The notes beneath the pieces were generated by a model. The model searched no databases. It worked only from the letters and a program-made list of their open reading frames with translations, and had not been told where the DNA came from. DNA of 64,000 nt from Oscillospiraceae bacterium. GTDB lineage: Bacteria; Bacillota; Clostridia; UMGS1810. The position numbers and the translations under genes are program-made. Where the stretch lies: assembly GCA_015068975.1 (NCBI GenBank), contig SVJM01000001.1:113205-177204 (forward strand). The letters run 5' to 3'. This document shows, in pieces, positions 44,153 through 53,219 of this stretch (position 1 is its first letter; every line of letters begins with the position of its first letter).

Positions 44153-47116
44153 ATGAAAAAGATTGTTGCGTATCTTATTTTGACCACAATGGTTTTTTCA
44201 TCACTTGGAAGCATTCAGATTTTTGCACATAGTAGCAGCGGTAAGTTTTATGTGTCAGATGACATGGAGTCCTATGTGACAGAGGACCTTACCAAGTACG
44301 GGGACAATTACTGTCAGTTCGGCGGATCTGCCGATAATGCTGAAGTTTCGGATGAGTATGTGTATTCGGGCAAGAAATCCATCAAGCTTTCAGGAAGAAA
44401 ATACGAATCCGCAGGTCTTAAAGCTATAGATGTGTTCGGGCGAAAGCTTGACAAATCATACGTGGGTAAAACCTTCCGCATATCCTTTATGATATATCCT
44501 GACAAAAATGCGGGTATATACAAAAAAGATATAAGAAATGTATCTGATGATGATATGGATGACTGTATTTTTTCATCTGAAGATTACAATGATTCTAAAG
44601 GAACACAGATTACTGTGACTATGGCAGGTCCTAACGGAGATAATTTCAAATACCGTCAGGGTGAAAATAAGCTTCACACAACCACATTTATCAAATGGAA
44701 CCAGTGGAACAAGGTATCATTTTATTATACTGTAGATATGGGATATCTTTCAAACGGCAGTATGGATAACCTTTCTGATCCTTATATTGACAGCTTCAGA
44801 ATCTGGCAGAAAGGGATAGGGTATTCTATAAACGAAGGGCTTCTTGATACCTTCTATATAGATGATGTTACAGTGGAAGAAGTGGGGGCAGAGATTGACA
44901 CTTCTGTAAGCGGAGAAGATGTAAGCATTAATGTAAGATATGCTCAGAATGTAAAAGAAGAATACGCAAGATGCGGTATTTTTGAATACGAAAATAGCAG
45001 ACTTGTAGGAGCTTATGTGGGCGATAAGGAAAAAACAAAAGAGGGGCCCATCACAGCCAAAAGCAGTCACAGTTATAAGAGACATTCCCTTTCTTCAAAA
45101 GTGTACTCTGTAGTATTCGGCAATGATTATAATAATGCAATTTCAAATATGTCAGAGATTGTGGATCTTCCCTCAGAATACGAAATGGTGGAAAAAGATG
45201 TGGCGATCAAGAGAGCAAAAGATATGTTGGTAATGTCCACTGCTACATATAAAGATGCGCTACATGAAGGTCTTATGAAAGAGGATGCCTATTTCTTTAC
45301 AACAGATGATGCTTTTTATGACAAAGAAAAGCTTTCTGATATGGCAGGAAAAGCAGACTTACTTACAGTATCTTCAAAAAGTGATGCTCTTTTGAATTTT
45401 GATATTTCATCCTGTGATTACAAAAGTACATCTCACGCATATATAAGCCTTTATGCAAAGAATGTGAGATCTCCCGGTATGACACAGATGTACGAAGTGA
45501 CAAATGACTGGAGAGAAAATGACGGATCATACAATTCATACACAAAAGGCGAGATGATATCTTCTCTTGAAATCAGCCATCCCGTTATAGTATATATGTA
45601 TGATGTTTCCTCATTGGTAAATAAGTACCTTATGGAAGGGAAAAAAACATTGAGCGTTGCAATCGTGACAGATAATGGCGATATTTCCTTTGCGTCAAAG
45701 GAAACATCCGAGAAATCCTTCAGACCATCACTTATCCTTGAGGGCTTGGGAATGAAGCAGGGAGAAAAGAAGGTATCTTCCTATGATTATTCCAACTATA
45801 GTGATGTAATGAAGAGAAAGAAAACCCCTTCAGATGTCTTTGTACCAACACCCACAAGAACTCTTGATTCTATAAAAGATTATAATAAAGTAACCGAAAG
45901 CCCGAAGGTAAATAAATACGGAAGCTTCCTTGATGAAGGAAGATACAATGCCACAGGCTTTTTCCGTACAGAATTAATCGACGGCAGATGGTGGATAATA
46001 GATCCTGAGGGATATAAATATATTTATAACGGTATCGCCTATGTGGTATATAATCATTCCACAAAGACAGATAAGTTTCAGGCAAAATACGGAGATATCA
46101 AGGGTTGGGCAAGTGCGATCCCTGATGAATTAAGAAGTTACGGATTTAACGGATGCGGAACAACAAGTCAGTATCAGATACTTCTCAATGATATCACACC
46201 TGACACCACACCGCTCCCTCAGCTTGTAAGAGAATTCAGCTTTGTCCATGGATACAGTACAGATTCTTTGGAAACAAAAATGCTGGATGTTTTTGATCCT
46301 GATTTTGAAACACATGCTGATTCACTGGCTAAAAGATATATTGCACCTTATAAGGACAATCCTTATATTTTAGGCTGGTGCACAGATAATGAACCTATTG
46401 CAGGTGATGATATGCTTATTGCATACCTTACCTGTGATCCCGAGGTCAAGGGTAATGAATACAGCTATTACACCGCATGGGAGTGGCTTAAGTCCCGTCA
46501 TGGAGAAAATGCCACAACATCGGATATTACTGATGAAGACAGAAATGACTGGGTAGAATTTGTCTATGACAGATATATGAGGGTATGCTTCGATGCCATA
46601 AGAAAATATGATACAAACCATATGATAATGGGACCTAAGCTTGACAAGCCTCACCAAGGCTCCTTCAGAGGACTTCAGAAGTATGTTGATGTGGTGCTAT
46701 ATGACTATTACGGTAATGCGTGGACTGCTGATATGCCTCAGGTGGATCAGTGGTATCGTTGGGCAGGTAAGCCTCTTATCAATGCTGAATGGTATGTAAA
46801 GGGTATGGATGCCTGCACACCTTATTCAGAACTGACCAATCAGGCAGGTGTTGGCTGGACTGTTGAAACACAGAAAGAGAGAGGGGCATACTATCAGAGC
46901 TTTGTCCTCTCTATGCTTGAATCAAAGGTCTTTGTAGGATGGCACTGGTACAGATATATGGACAATGATCCCCGATACAAAAACAATCATTCATCAAACA
47001 TAGATTCCAACAAGGGAATTGTAGACAGAGATTACGAATATCAGGAAGAGTTTTTGTCGTATATGAAAACTATGAATGATAATGTGCCGACGATCATAAA
47101 ATATTTTGACAAATAA
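44153..47116 (+). CDS. Secreted agarase-like clan GH-A glycosidase with DNRLRE-type module
   Basis: A 987-residue exported protein with a signal peptide (1-25). Residues 30-245 form a jelly-roll carbohydrate-binding domain ending in 'DTFYIDDVTVEE'. Residues 350-535 resemble a DNRLRE/CBM96 module ('DALLNFDISSCDYKSTSHAYISLYAK', 'NDWREND', 'YDVSSLVNKYL'). The catalytic barrel starts near 600 with 'GFFRTELIDGRWWIIDPEGYKYIYNG', as in beta-agarase-like proteins. The proposed acid/base is E747 ('CTDNEP') and the nucleophile E879 ('LINAEW'). The substrate is unknown; the name agarase may be only a family label. It is directly behind the GT4-CsaB gene. Confidence 0.82.
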   Translation: MKKIVAYLILTTMVFSSLGSIQIFAHSSSGKFYVSDDMESYVTEDLTKYGDNYCQFGGSADNAEVSDEYVYSGKKSIKLSGRKYESAGLKAIDVFGRKLDKSYVGKTFRISFMIYPDKNAGIYKKDIRNVSDDDMDDCIFSSEDYNDSKGTQITVTMAGPNGDNFKYRQGENKLHTTTFIKWNQWNKVSFYYTVDMGYLSNGSMDNLSDPYIDSFRIWQKGIGYSINEGLLDTFYIDDVTVEEVGAEIDTSVSGEDVSINVRYAQNVKEEYARCGIFEYENSRLVGAYVGDKEKTKEGPITAKSSHSYKRHSLSSKVYSVVFGNDYNNAISNMSEIVDLPSEYEMVEKDVAIKRAKDMLVMSTATYKDALHEGLMKEDAYFFTTDDAFYDKEKLSDMAGKADLLTVSSKSDALLNFDISSCDYKSTSHAYISLYAKNVRSPGMTQMYEVTNDWRENDGSYNSYTKGEMISSLEISHPVIVYMYDVSSLVNKYLMEGKKTLSVAIVTDNGDISFASKETSEKSFRPSLILEGLGMKQGEKKVSSYDYSNYSDVMKRKKTPSDVFVPTPTRTLDSIKDYNKVTESPKVNKYGSFLDEGRYNATGFFRTELIDGRWWIIDPEGYKYIYNGIAYVVYNHSTKTDKFQAKYGDIKGWASAIPDELRSYGFNGCGTTSQYQILLNDITPDTTPLPQLVREFSFVHGYSTDSLETKMLDVFDPDFETHADSLAKRYIAPYKDNPYILGWCTDNEPIAGDDMLIAYLTCDPEVKGNEYSYYTAWEWLKSRHGENATTSDITDEDRNDWVEFVYDRYMRVCFDAIRKYDTNHMIMGPKLDKPHQGSFRGLQKYVDVVLYDYYGNAWTADMPQVDQWYRWAGKPLINAEWYVKGMDACTPYSELTNQAGVGWTVETQKERGAYYQSFVLSMLESKVFVGWHWYRYMDNDPRYKNNHSSNIDSNKGIVDRDYEYQEEFLSYMKTMNDNVPTIIKYFDK

Positions 47117-47127
47117 GGAGAAAAACA

Positions 47128-47541
47128 ATGGGCAGAATACTTGGTATAGACTATGGCGACAGAAGAGTGGGGATAAGTGTTTCCGATCCTTTGGGAATAA
47201 CTGCTCAGGGAGTATGCACTCTGGAAAACAAGGTCTTCGAAAAAATGATGGAAAACTTAGAGAAGATAATAGAGGAATACAAACCTGCTGAAATAGTGCT
47301 TGGTATGCCCAAAAATATGGACGGAAGCATAGGATTTCGCGGAGAAATTACACTTGAATTTAAAGAAAGACTTGAAAAAATCTCAAATGATGCTAAAATA
47401 GTCTTATGGGATGAAAGACTCACTACCGTCAGTGCCGACAGGATATTTCACGTGACAGGTACTAAGGGTAAGGATAGAAAAAAGGTAGTAGATACCGTAG
47501 CGGCATCTATTATACTCCAAAGCTACCTTGACAGTAAATGA
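47128..47541 (+). CDS. ruvX: Putative pre-16S rRNA nuclease RuvX/YqgF
   Basis: A 137-residue RNase H-fold nuclease with 'ILGIDYGDRRVGISVSDPLG', 'EIVLGMPKNMDGS', 'LWDERLTTVSADRI' and the C-terminal 'KVVDTVAASIILQSYLD'. It is linked to 16S rRNA end maturation. Length is normal. It has an AAGGAG ribosome site eleven bases after the agarase-like gene. The TGA stop is the left edge of a repeat fragment. The ruvX-DUF1292 order is usual in Clostridia. Confidence 0.95.
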   Translation: MGRILGIDYGDRRVGISVSDPLGITAQGVCTLENKVFEKMMENLEKIIEEYKPAEIVLGMPKNMDGSIGFRGEITLEFKERLEKISNDAKIVLWDERLTTVSADRIFHVTGTKGKDRKKVVDTVAASIILQSYLDSK

Positions 47542-47580
47542 GATGTAAAAAGCGCCTGGAACGCAAAAAGGCAAGGTGAA
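47541..47580 (+). repeat. Left-end fragment of the MITE-like repeat
   Basis: AGATGTAAAAAGCGCCTGGA and CGCAAAAAGGCAAGG match the left terminus of the family, without the rest. It starts at the ruvX stop codon. Confidence 0.55.
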
Positions 47581-47631
47581 TAATATTTTATACAGACCTT
47601 GAAGAGATATAAAGGATTAAATGAAACTGAT

Positions 47632-47734
47632 GAGATGTTTCGACTCCGTTTCACTCCGCTCAACATGACAATTAAAAAACAAACGTCATCCTGAGCGAAC
47701 CCTGAGCGTAGCCCAAGGGGAAGTCGAAGGATCT
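47632..47734. repeat. Inverted repeat of the 'GTCATCCTGAGCG...TCGAAGGATCT' type
   Basis: GAGATGTTTCGACT (47632-47645) and AGTCGAAGGATCT (47722-47734) are inverted ends; between them are CATGAC and GTCATC with GAGCG stretches. This resembles a widely dispersed intergenic repeat of gut bacteria. There is no coding sequence. Confidence 0.65.
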
Positions 47735-47767
47735 AAAAATATACATCTATGATTTTTTATTACATAG

Positions 47768-47862
47768 GAAATTGCGGCAGCAATTGCTTGTAACAATAAA
47801 ATTTACCTTATAAAAAGGTGAGCGAAGCGAACATTTAATTGACGAAGTCAATTTTGTTCTAA
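47768..47862. repeat. Cluster of short hairpins before DUF1292
   Basis: Small palindromes AATTGCGGCAGCAATT (47770), ACCTTATAAAAAGGT (47805) and AATTGACGAAGTCAATT (47837) stand in a row, separated by A/T linkers. It may be a reduced relative of the hairpin arrays, but no repeated linker can be defined. Confidence 0.4.
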
Positions 47863-47879
47863 TAAAAGGAGGCAATAAA

Positions 47880-48179
47880 ATGAAAGACGAATTTTTGAAA
47901 AATGATGCAGAAGAAACAAAGATTATTCCCTTCGAGGATGAAAACGGAAACAAAATAGAGCTTGAGCTTATTGATGCTTTTGAAATGGATTCTAAGGAAT
48001 ATGTAGCACTTGTTGAGCCTGATGACGGGAGCGATGATGATGCAGACGTTATCCTTATGAGACTTGAGAGTGTAGATGGGGAAGATATGCTTGTAGCAAT
48101 AGAAGACGATGATGAGCTTGACCGTGCTTTTGATGTATTTAAGGACAGAATGAGCGAGGAATTTGACTTCGTTGACTAA
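47880..48179 (+). CDS. DUF1292 domain protein
   Basis: A 99-residue acidic protein with 'IIPFEDENGNKIELELIDAFEMDSKEYVALVEPDDGSDDDADVILMRLES', typical of the short DUF1292/YrzB proteins of Firmicutes, normally located beside ruvX. Function is unknown. AGGAGG precedes the ATG. Confidence 0.93.
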   Translation: MKDEFLKNDAEETKIIPFEDENGNKIELELIDAFEMDSKEYVALVEPDDGSDDDADVILMRLESVDGEDMLVAIEDDDELDRAFDVFKDRMSEEFDFVD

Positions 48180-48202
48180 AGGTACAAAAAAGGAGAATTT
48201 AT

Positions 48203-48733
48203 ATGAATATATGGCATGATATCAATCCAAAAAAGATTTCAAAAAGTGATTTTGTTGCTGTAATCGAAATCGAAAAGGGAAGCAAAAACAAATACGAAAT
48301 GGATAAGGAAACAGGACTTCTTATGCTTGACAGAATCCTGTATACATCCACGCACTATCCTGCAAACTATGGCTTTATTCCAAGGACATATGCAGACGAC
48401 CTTGATCCGTTGGATGTACTTGTATTGTGCTCGGAGAGGGTGAATCCTCTTACAATGGTTAGATGCTATCCTATAGGTGTAATCACAATGATGGATAATG
48501 GCAGGTTTGACGAAAAAATCATTGCTATTCCTTTTGAGGATCCTACATACAATTCCTATAAGGATATTTCTGAGATCCCTAAGCACATATTTGAAGAAAT
48601 GACACATTTCTTCAGAGTGTATAAGGAGCTTGAAGCGAAGGATACTGTGGTAAATGAGGTTAAGGGCAAGGAAGATGCAGAAGAAATCATAGAAGCTGCT
48701 ATTCAGAACTATATCGACAACTATTGCAGATAA
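48203..48733 (+). CDS. ppa: Inorganic pyrophosphatase, family I
   Basis: A 176-residue soluble enzyme that hydrolyses pyrophosphate to phosphate, pulling biosynthetic reactions. The signatures are 'EIEKGSKNKYEMDKETG', 'HYPANYGFIPRTYADDLDPLDVLVL' with the metal-binding Asp residues, and 'EEMTHFFRVYKELE'. The length is that of the bacterial family. It has an AGGAG ribosome site 24 bases after DUF1292. Confidence 0.95.
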   Translation: MNIWHDINPKKISKSDFVAVIEIEKGSKNKYEMDKETGLLMLDRILYTSTHYPANYGFIPRTYADDLDPLDVLVLCSERVNPLTMVRCYPIGVITMMDNGRFDEKIIAIPFEDPTYNSYKDISEIPKHIFEEMTHFFRVYKELEAKDTVVNEVKGKEDAEEIIEAAIQNYIDNYCR

Positions 48734-48736
48734 TCC

Positions 48737-48764
48737 TTGACAAAATGAAAACTTCTGCTATACT
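48737..48764 (+). promoter_or_regulatory. Consensus promoter for a leader RNA
   Basis: A perfect TTGACA (48737-48742), a 16-nt spacer and TATACT (48759-48764). It lies immediately after the ppa stop. Confidence 0.7.
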
Positions 48765-48790
48765 TATATTGTGTTGATACAGAGATTTGG

Positions 48791-48842
48791 AGACGTATCG
48801 GAGCAAAGAGCATAATACTTTGTTTCGGTATGTCTTTTTGTT
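48791..48842 (+). terminator. Strong hairpin with T tail in the leader (possible small RNA or attenuator)
   Basis: An 18-bp stem with a few G-U pairs (48791-48808 with 48818-48835), a nine-base loop and a run of T. With the promoter at 48737 this would give an RNA of about 70 nt that stops about 95 nt before the GDPD gene. Confidence 0.65.
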
Positions 48843-48935
48843 ATTTGAGATAAGATTTGCAGGATGCATATTGTAAAAATTATGAAATATGATGAAATAT
48901 AAGTGTTACGGATTTAAAATTTTGGGGAGGATAAT

Positions 48936-49661
48936 ATGGATACGGTAAATTTTAAAAAAGATAAGGTGAAGGTAATTGCCCACAGAGGCTTAAGCGGTCT
49001 TGAATGTGAGAATACATGTGCGGCATTTGTTGCGGCAGCAAACAGAAGCTATTTTGGTATAGAAACTGATGTTCACGTAACAAAAGATGGCAAGATCATT
49101 GTGTTTCACGATGATAATACTATAAGAATGACCGGCAAGAAAAAAATTATAGAAAAGACACGTTATTCTGTTCTCAAAAAAATGCTTCTTAAAAATCCGC
49201 GTATTGATGAGAATCGTTCTGATTATTATATGCCGGATTTATATGATTACATAAGCATTTGCAAAAAATATGGCAAGATAGCTGTCCTTGAAATAAAAAA
49301 TCTTATGGAAGAAAAATATATACAGAAGATTGTAGACGAAATAAAACAGCTTGACTATGTGTATTCTACAGTGTTTATATCATTTAAGATGGATAATCTT
49401 ATCACACTTAGAAAGCTTATTCCTGATGCAAAGATCCAGTTTCTTACAGGACAGGAAAATATAGACGAAGAAATATTTGATATTATGAAGGAGCATCGGT
49501 TTGACCTTGATATCAAATACCGCTCTCTTACAAAAGAAGTGGTTGATAAGGTACATAGTATGGGACTTAAAGTTAACTGCTGGACCTGTGATGATAAGGG
49601 CGATGCTGAAAATCTTGTGAATATGGGAGTAGATTATATCACCACAAATATACTTGAATAG
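48936..49661 (+). CDS. Glycerophosphodiester phosphodiesterase
   Basis: A 241-residue cytoplasmic GDPD. The TIM-barrel motif 'VIAHRGLSGLECENTCAAF' contains the catalytic HRG, 'IETDVHVTKDGKIIVFHDDNTIRMTG' the metal ligands and second His, and 'VNCWTCDDKGDAENLVNMGVDYITTN' the C-terminal signature. It hydrolyses glycerophosphodiesters to glycerol-3-phosphate and an alcohol. It has a GGGGAGG ribosome site and lies ten bases before the HAD gene. Confidence 0.93.
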   Translation: MDTVNFKKDKVKVIAHRGLSGLECENTCAAFVAAANRSYFGIETDVHVTKDGKIIVFHDDNTIRMTGKKKIIEKTRYSVLKKMLLKNPRIDENRSDYYMPDLYDYISICKKYGKIAVLEIKNLMEEKYIQKIVDEIKQLDYVYSTVFISFKMDNLITLRKLIPDAKIQFLTGQENIDEEIFDIMKEHRFDLDIKYRSLTKEVVDKVHSMGLKVNCWTCDDKGDAENLVNMGVDYITTNILE

Positions 49662-49670
49662 GAGAAAAAT

Positions 49671-50453
49671 ATGAGTATTAAGGATAAAAAGCTATTTTTG
49701 ATGGATATGGACGGAACAATGTACCTTGGCGACAATCTTTTTGAGTCTACTCTTGACTTTTTGGCTAAGATAAAAGAAATAGGCGGCAAATATATCTTTA
49801 TGACCAACAATTCCTCCAAGGGAGTAGATGCATATATATCCAAACTGAAAAAACTTGGTATAGAGTCTTGTGCAGATGATTTCCTTACAAGCACAGATGC
49901 CACAATTATTCATCTTAAGAAAATGGGATACAAAAAGATATATGCCTTTGGTACAGAGTCATTCAAAAAGCAGTTAAGTGATGCAGGACTTAATATTACG
50001 GACAAAAGGGAAGAAGGAATTGACTGTCTGTGCATAGCAAATGACAATGAAATGACATTTAAGAAATTTGAAGATGCCTGCATACTTCTTCTTGATGACA
50101 TTCACTATGTGGCAACCAATCCTGACTGGGTGTGCCCAACAGCCTTTGGCTATGTTCCCGACTGTGGGTCGTTCTGTGAGATGCTTTATAAATGCAGTGG
50201 CAAAAGACCCAAATTTATCGGTAAGCCCGAGCCTGAGATGGCACTTCTTTCTGTGGAAAAGACAGGATTTACAAAGGAGGAGACCATTATTATCGGGGAC
50301 AGAATCTATACAGATATTGTCTGCGGTGTAAATGCAGGGATAAGTCAGATATTGGTGCTCAGTGGGGAAACTACCATGGATGATGTGGAAAAGAGTGATA
50401 TCAAGCCGGAGTATATATATCCGAGCATTAAAGAAGTATTACGTGAAATGTAA
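49671..50453 (+). CDS. HAD superfamily phosphatase, subfamily IIA (NagD-like)
   Basis: A 260-residue HAD-IIA hydrolase. The catalytic motif is 'FLMDMDGTMYLGD', with 'FMTNNSS' (motif II), a C2 cap, 'IGKPEPEM' (motif III Lys), and 'IIIGDRIYTDIVCGVNAGI' (motif IV). Relatives dephosphorylate nucleotides, glycerol-phosphate or 4-nitrophenylphosphate. Its co-transcription with the GDPD gene suggests glycerol-3-phosphate or a related product as substrate. That is an inference from neighbourhood. The stop codon lies in the left end of a repeat. Confidence 0.92.
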   Translation: MSIKDKKLFLMDMDGTMYLGDNLFESTLDFLAKIKEIGGKYIFMTNNSSKGVDAYISKLKKLGIESCADDFLTSTDATIIHLKKMGYKKIYAFGTESFKKQLSDAGLNITDKREEGIDCLCIANDNEMTFKKFEDACILLLDDIHYVATNPDWVCPTAFGYVPDCGSFCEMLYKCSGKRPKFIGKPEPEMALLSVEKTGFTKEETIIIGDRIYTDIVCGVNAGISQILVLSGETTMDDVEKSDIKPEYIYPSIKEVLREM

Positions 50454-50719
50454 AAATTCCTCATAACGCAAAACGGTAAGGAAAAATATGGGTGGATTTA
50501 CCAAGATAAAAAGATAATATTTTCAAGGAAGGAAAGTAACCATTCAGATACTTTCCTTTATTTTTATGCCATTTTGCTTTGAACAAACATTCACCTTCGG
50601 TGTAGGGGTCGATGCCTCATCGACCCGTAAGGGGACGAACACAGACGGACAGATGAGGGCATCTGTCCCTACAATGGCTCTGTTTGTCCAATCTGAGAAA
50701 TTTTTCCTATTTCACGGGT
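50450..50719 (+). repeat. MITE-like repeat copy with long cassette
   Basis: The left end is AAATGTAAAAATTCCTCATA and the right end reads, inverted, AAATAGGAAAAATTTCTCAG. The core GAACAAACATTCACC is present, with the GTAGGGGTCGATGCC cassette. It overlaps the HAD stop codon (50451-50453). The arms match each other better than they match other copies. Confidence 0.68.
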
Positions 50720-50734
50720 TCTTTCTCTCGCAGT

Positions 50735-50774
50735 AAAAAAAGAAAACATTGCACGTTTCAGCGCAATGTTTTCT
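50735..50774 (-). terminator. Terminator of the second GH10 gene
   Basis: GAAAACATTGC pairs with GCAATGTTTTC; on the minus strand it is followed by TTTTTT. Confidence 0.8.
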
Positions 50775-50807
50775 GCATTAAATATTGTTATGATTATTTT
50801 TTATATT

Positions 50808-53108
50808 CTATTTAACTACAACTTCAAGCACATTATCATATCCCTTATGGAATGCTGCCATAGTCTTTACAGTCTTACCGTTAGCAGTTACTTCTACATC
50901 ATAGTCACCATAGAAACCATTGATAGTAGCTTTACCTTCGGTATTTGTTGTTGCTTTAGCATCCTTTGTCCACCATTTGTTGTATACAAGATCCTGGTAA
51001 ACCTTACCTGCAGGCTTTAAGTTCCACTTATCATCATAGATGATAGAATGTGATGCAGTAGCAAGACCGTCTACAAATCCCCACATAACGAATGAGGTCA
51101 TATTTGGTTCTGCAAATGCTGCGATCATTGTATCTCTTGTGTAGTTAGCCTGAAGTGCAGTGTCGATTACAGAGCATGAGTATTCTGTTACCTGGATTTC
51201 TTTTCCGTATCTGTTGCGGAGCATTTCGTAGAATTCTACCTGCTTTGTGGGGAGATAGAAGTCTCCGTCATAGTGTGACTGGATACCAAGACCGTCAAAG
51301 TCTACACCAAGCTCTACAAATCTGTCTATAAGCTTTATATAATCTTCTGTAAGAACACCGTCATTTTCGTTGTAATAAAGCTTTGCATCAGGGAAATACT
51401 TTCTTGCATAGTTGTAGAAGTTTACCCAGATATCATCACCGAAGTGCTCACTCTGTGTTGCATGCATAAGGATTTCGTTAAGTACATCGATGTATTCAAT
51501 GTCAAAGTCCTTGAATTTCTCTGCAACATCTGCAACATGCTCTTCACAAAGCTTAAGAAACACTTCTTTGTTGCCATTCACTTCGTCTGCGCACATATAA
51601 TCAGGGAATCTGTTTGCTTCGTTTCCGCCTATGCCCTGTTCACAGAAAAGCATATGTCCTCTGATGTACTTTGCGCCAAGGTCCTGAGCAGTTTTCAGCT
51701 CATTCTGTGCATATCCGGGACGTTTGATAAGGTTATTCCATTTAAAGTTAGTTGTATTTACAACAGAGTTGAAGTTTTCGGAGAATTTTTCTCTTAAGTT
51801 TGCGTACTTTTCTTTGCTGGTATCAGTGAAGTTACCTGATATAGCTGAACCGAAGAGAAATTCATGCTCAAACATATCAAGCTTTACTTCAGCATCCGGA
51901 ATGATGTTTCCGTTTTCGTCTTTTACAACTACTGTGAAGTCGCCTTTTCTTATTTCGTCGATTCTCTTGAATGCATCCTTTCTCCACTGTGCATCAGGAT
52001 CAAGATCATCAAGAGTTACTGTTGTGCTGTTAGGGAACTTAGTAACATCATATTCTTCGCCGAAGTTGAGGATTTCAACACCGCCGATTTCTATTACCTG
52101 TTTGTAATAACCCGGTCTGATACCGATATCTGTTGCATCTTCTTTTCCGTAGAATGGAAGATATACAATAGTCCAGTCTTTTGTAGCAGAGACTTCTGTG
52201 AATATTGCTTTTTTGTAGGTTTCAGGATGCTGAACCTGGATCTTGATTTTTCCGGTACCGTTTCCATCTCCGCCATCTACAAGTCTGATTCTGAATGCCA
52301 TAAGCATTTTTTCTTTTGCAGATATGCCTTCACCCTTTACCTTTTCAGGTGTTGCGTTTGTATATACTATAAATTTAGCATCCTTTTCAGGAACTTCAGT
52401 ACATGTAATCTGAAGTGCTTTTTGGAATGCCTGTCCTTCTACATCGATTACCTTGTATGAGCCGTAAGCCTGTGCATCCTTCTTTACAGGTACAAGTTCG
52501 TTGAAGAAATCGTCTGTAGAACACACAAGAGTTCCATCTTTTTTAAGTGAAGCATATGCTGCTTCCTGATCTTCGATAGAAACTCCGGCAAAGTGAAGGA
52601 TATCATCATATGAAGATGATTTTTCAAACTGTGTAGGGATTGGTCTGTGGAAATCTGACTTAAGGACTGCAAGATTTCCTTTTGATTCGGTTGAAGTGGA
52701 AATGATTACAGTCTTTGTAGCATCGTCCCAACCAACATTACATCCTAAGGATTCAGAAATAAATCTTACAGGAACCATTGTTCTTGAATTGAGGATTGTT
52801 GCGGCAACATCAAGTGTTGTATCCTTGTCATTTACCTTTGCTACAGTGTTTCCAATCTGCAATGTGATTTTTATATCACCTTTTGTGCCTGTTACTGTTT
52901 TTGTAGCATCGTCCCAATTAACTTCTGCGCCCAATGCTTCAAAAATACCTCTCATAGGCACCAATGTTCTGCCGTTTTCGATTACAGGCATTACATCGTA
53001 GTTCTGAGCTTTTCCGTCAATTGTAACATTGATGTCTGCATCAGCAAAAACTGATACCATTGACAAAACCATTACAATTGAAAGAACCAAACTGATTACT
53101 TTTTTCAT
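50808..53108 (-). CDS. Secreted GH10 xylanase-type protein with stalk domains
   Basis: A 766-residue paralogue of the protein at 7192. It has a signal peptide (1-22), two copper amine oxidase-like stalk repeats (25-138, 'NGRTLVPMRGIFEALGAEV', 'NSRTMVPVRFISESLG'), a carbohydrate-binding-like region (195-352), a GH10 barrel (about 380-710) and a 'GFYGDYDVEVTANG' C-terminal domain ending in 'AAFHKGYDNVLEVVVK'. The acid/base is E545 in 'DVLNE' and the nucleophile E642 in 'VTEYS', both intact. It lacks the second C-terminal module of the paralogue. The ribosome site is AGGAGG. It stands alone, with a 14-bp inverted repeat at its promoter. Confidence 0.93.
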   Translation of the reverse strand: MKKVISLVLSIVMVLSMVSVFADADINVTIDGKAQNYDVMPVIENGRTLVPMRGIFEALGAEVNWDDATKTVTGTKGDIKITLQIGNTVAKVNDKDTTLDVAATILNSRTMVPVRFISESLGCNVGWDDATKTVIISTSTESKGNLAVLKSDFHRPIPTQFEKSSSYDDILHFAGVSIEDQEAAYASLKKDGTLVCSTDDFFNELVPVKKDAQAYGSYKVIDVEGQAFQKALQITCTEVPEKDAKFIVYTNATPEKVKGEGISAKEKMLMAFRIRLVDGGDGNGTGKIKIQVQHPETYKKAIFTEVSATKDWTIVYLPFYGKEDATDIGIRPGYYKQVIEIGGVEILNFGEEYDVTKFPNSTTVTLDDLDPDAQWRKDAFKRIDEIRKGDFTVVVKDENGNIIPDAEVKLDMFEHEFLFGSAISGNFTDTSKEKYANLREKFSENFNSVVNTTNFKWNNLIKRPGYAQNELKTAQDLGAKYIRGHMLFCEQGIGGNEANRFPDYMCADEVNGNKEVFLKLCEEHVADVAEKFKDFDIEYIDVLNEILMHATQSEHFGDDIWVNFYNYARKYFPDAKLYYNENDGVLTEDYIKLIDRFVELGVDFDGLGIQSHYDGDFYLPTKQVEFYEMLRNRYGKEIQVTEYSCSVIDTALQANYTRDTMIAAFAEPNMTSFVMWGFVDGLATASHSIIYDDKWNLKPAGKVYQDLVYNKWWTKDAKATTNTEGKATINGFYGDYDVEVTANGKTVKTMAAFHKGYDNVLEVVVK

Positions 53109-53142
53109 AATTTTACCTCCTGATAATAAATTCTATAACTTG

Positions 53143-53206
53143 ATTATAACAGAAATGTTTTTGCATTTCTTCATCAATATTGACGGATTTTTTGCAAAAA
53201 CATTTC
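53143..53206 (-). promoter_or_regulatory. GH10 promoter with 14-bp inverted repeat operator
   Basis: On the minus strand a -10 TATAAT occupies 53148-53143. A perfect inverted repeat, GAAATGTTTTTGCA (53152-53165) and TGCAAAAACATTTC (53193-53206), with 27 bp between arms, covers and precedes the -35 region. It could bind a regulator to each half-site. Confidence 0.65.
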
Positions 53207-53219
53207 GGATGTTGATATT

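Noticed and set aside
48765..48935. Riboswitch before the GDPD gene
   Set aside because: The hairpin is simple and I can match no conserved riboswitch core, so I call it only a leader RNA or terminator.
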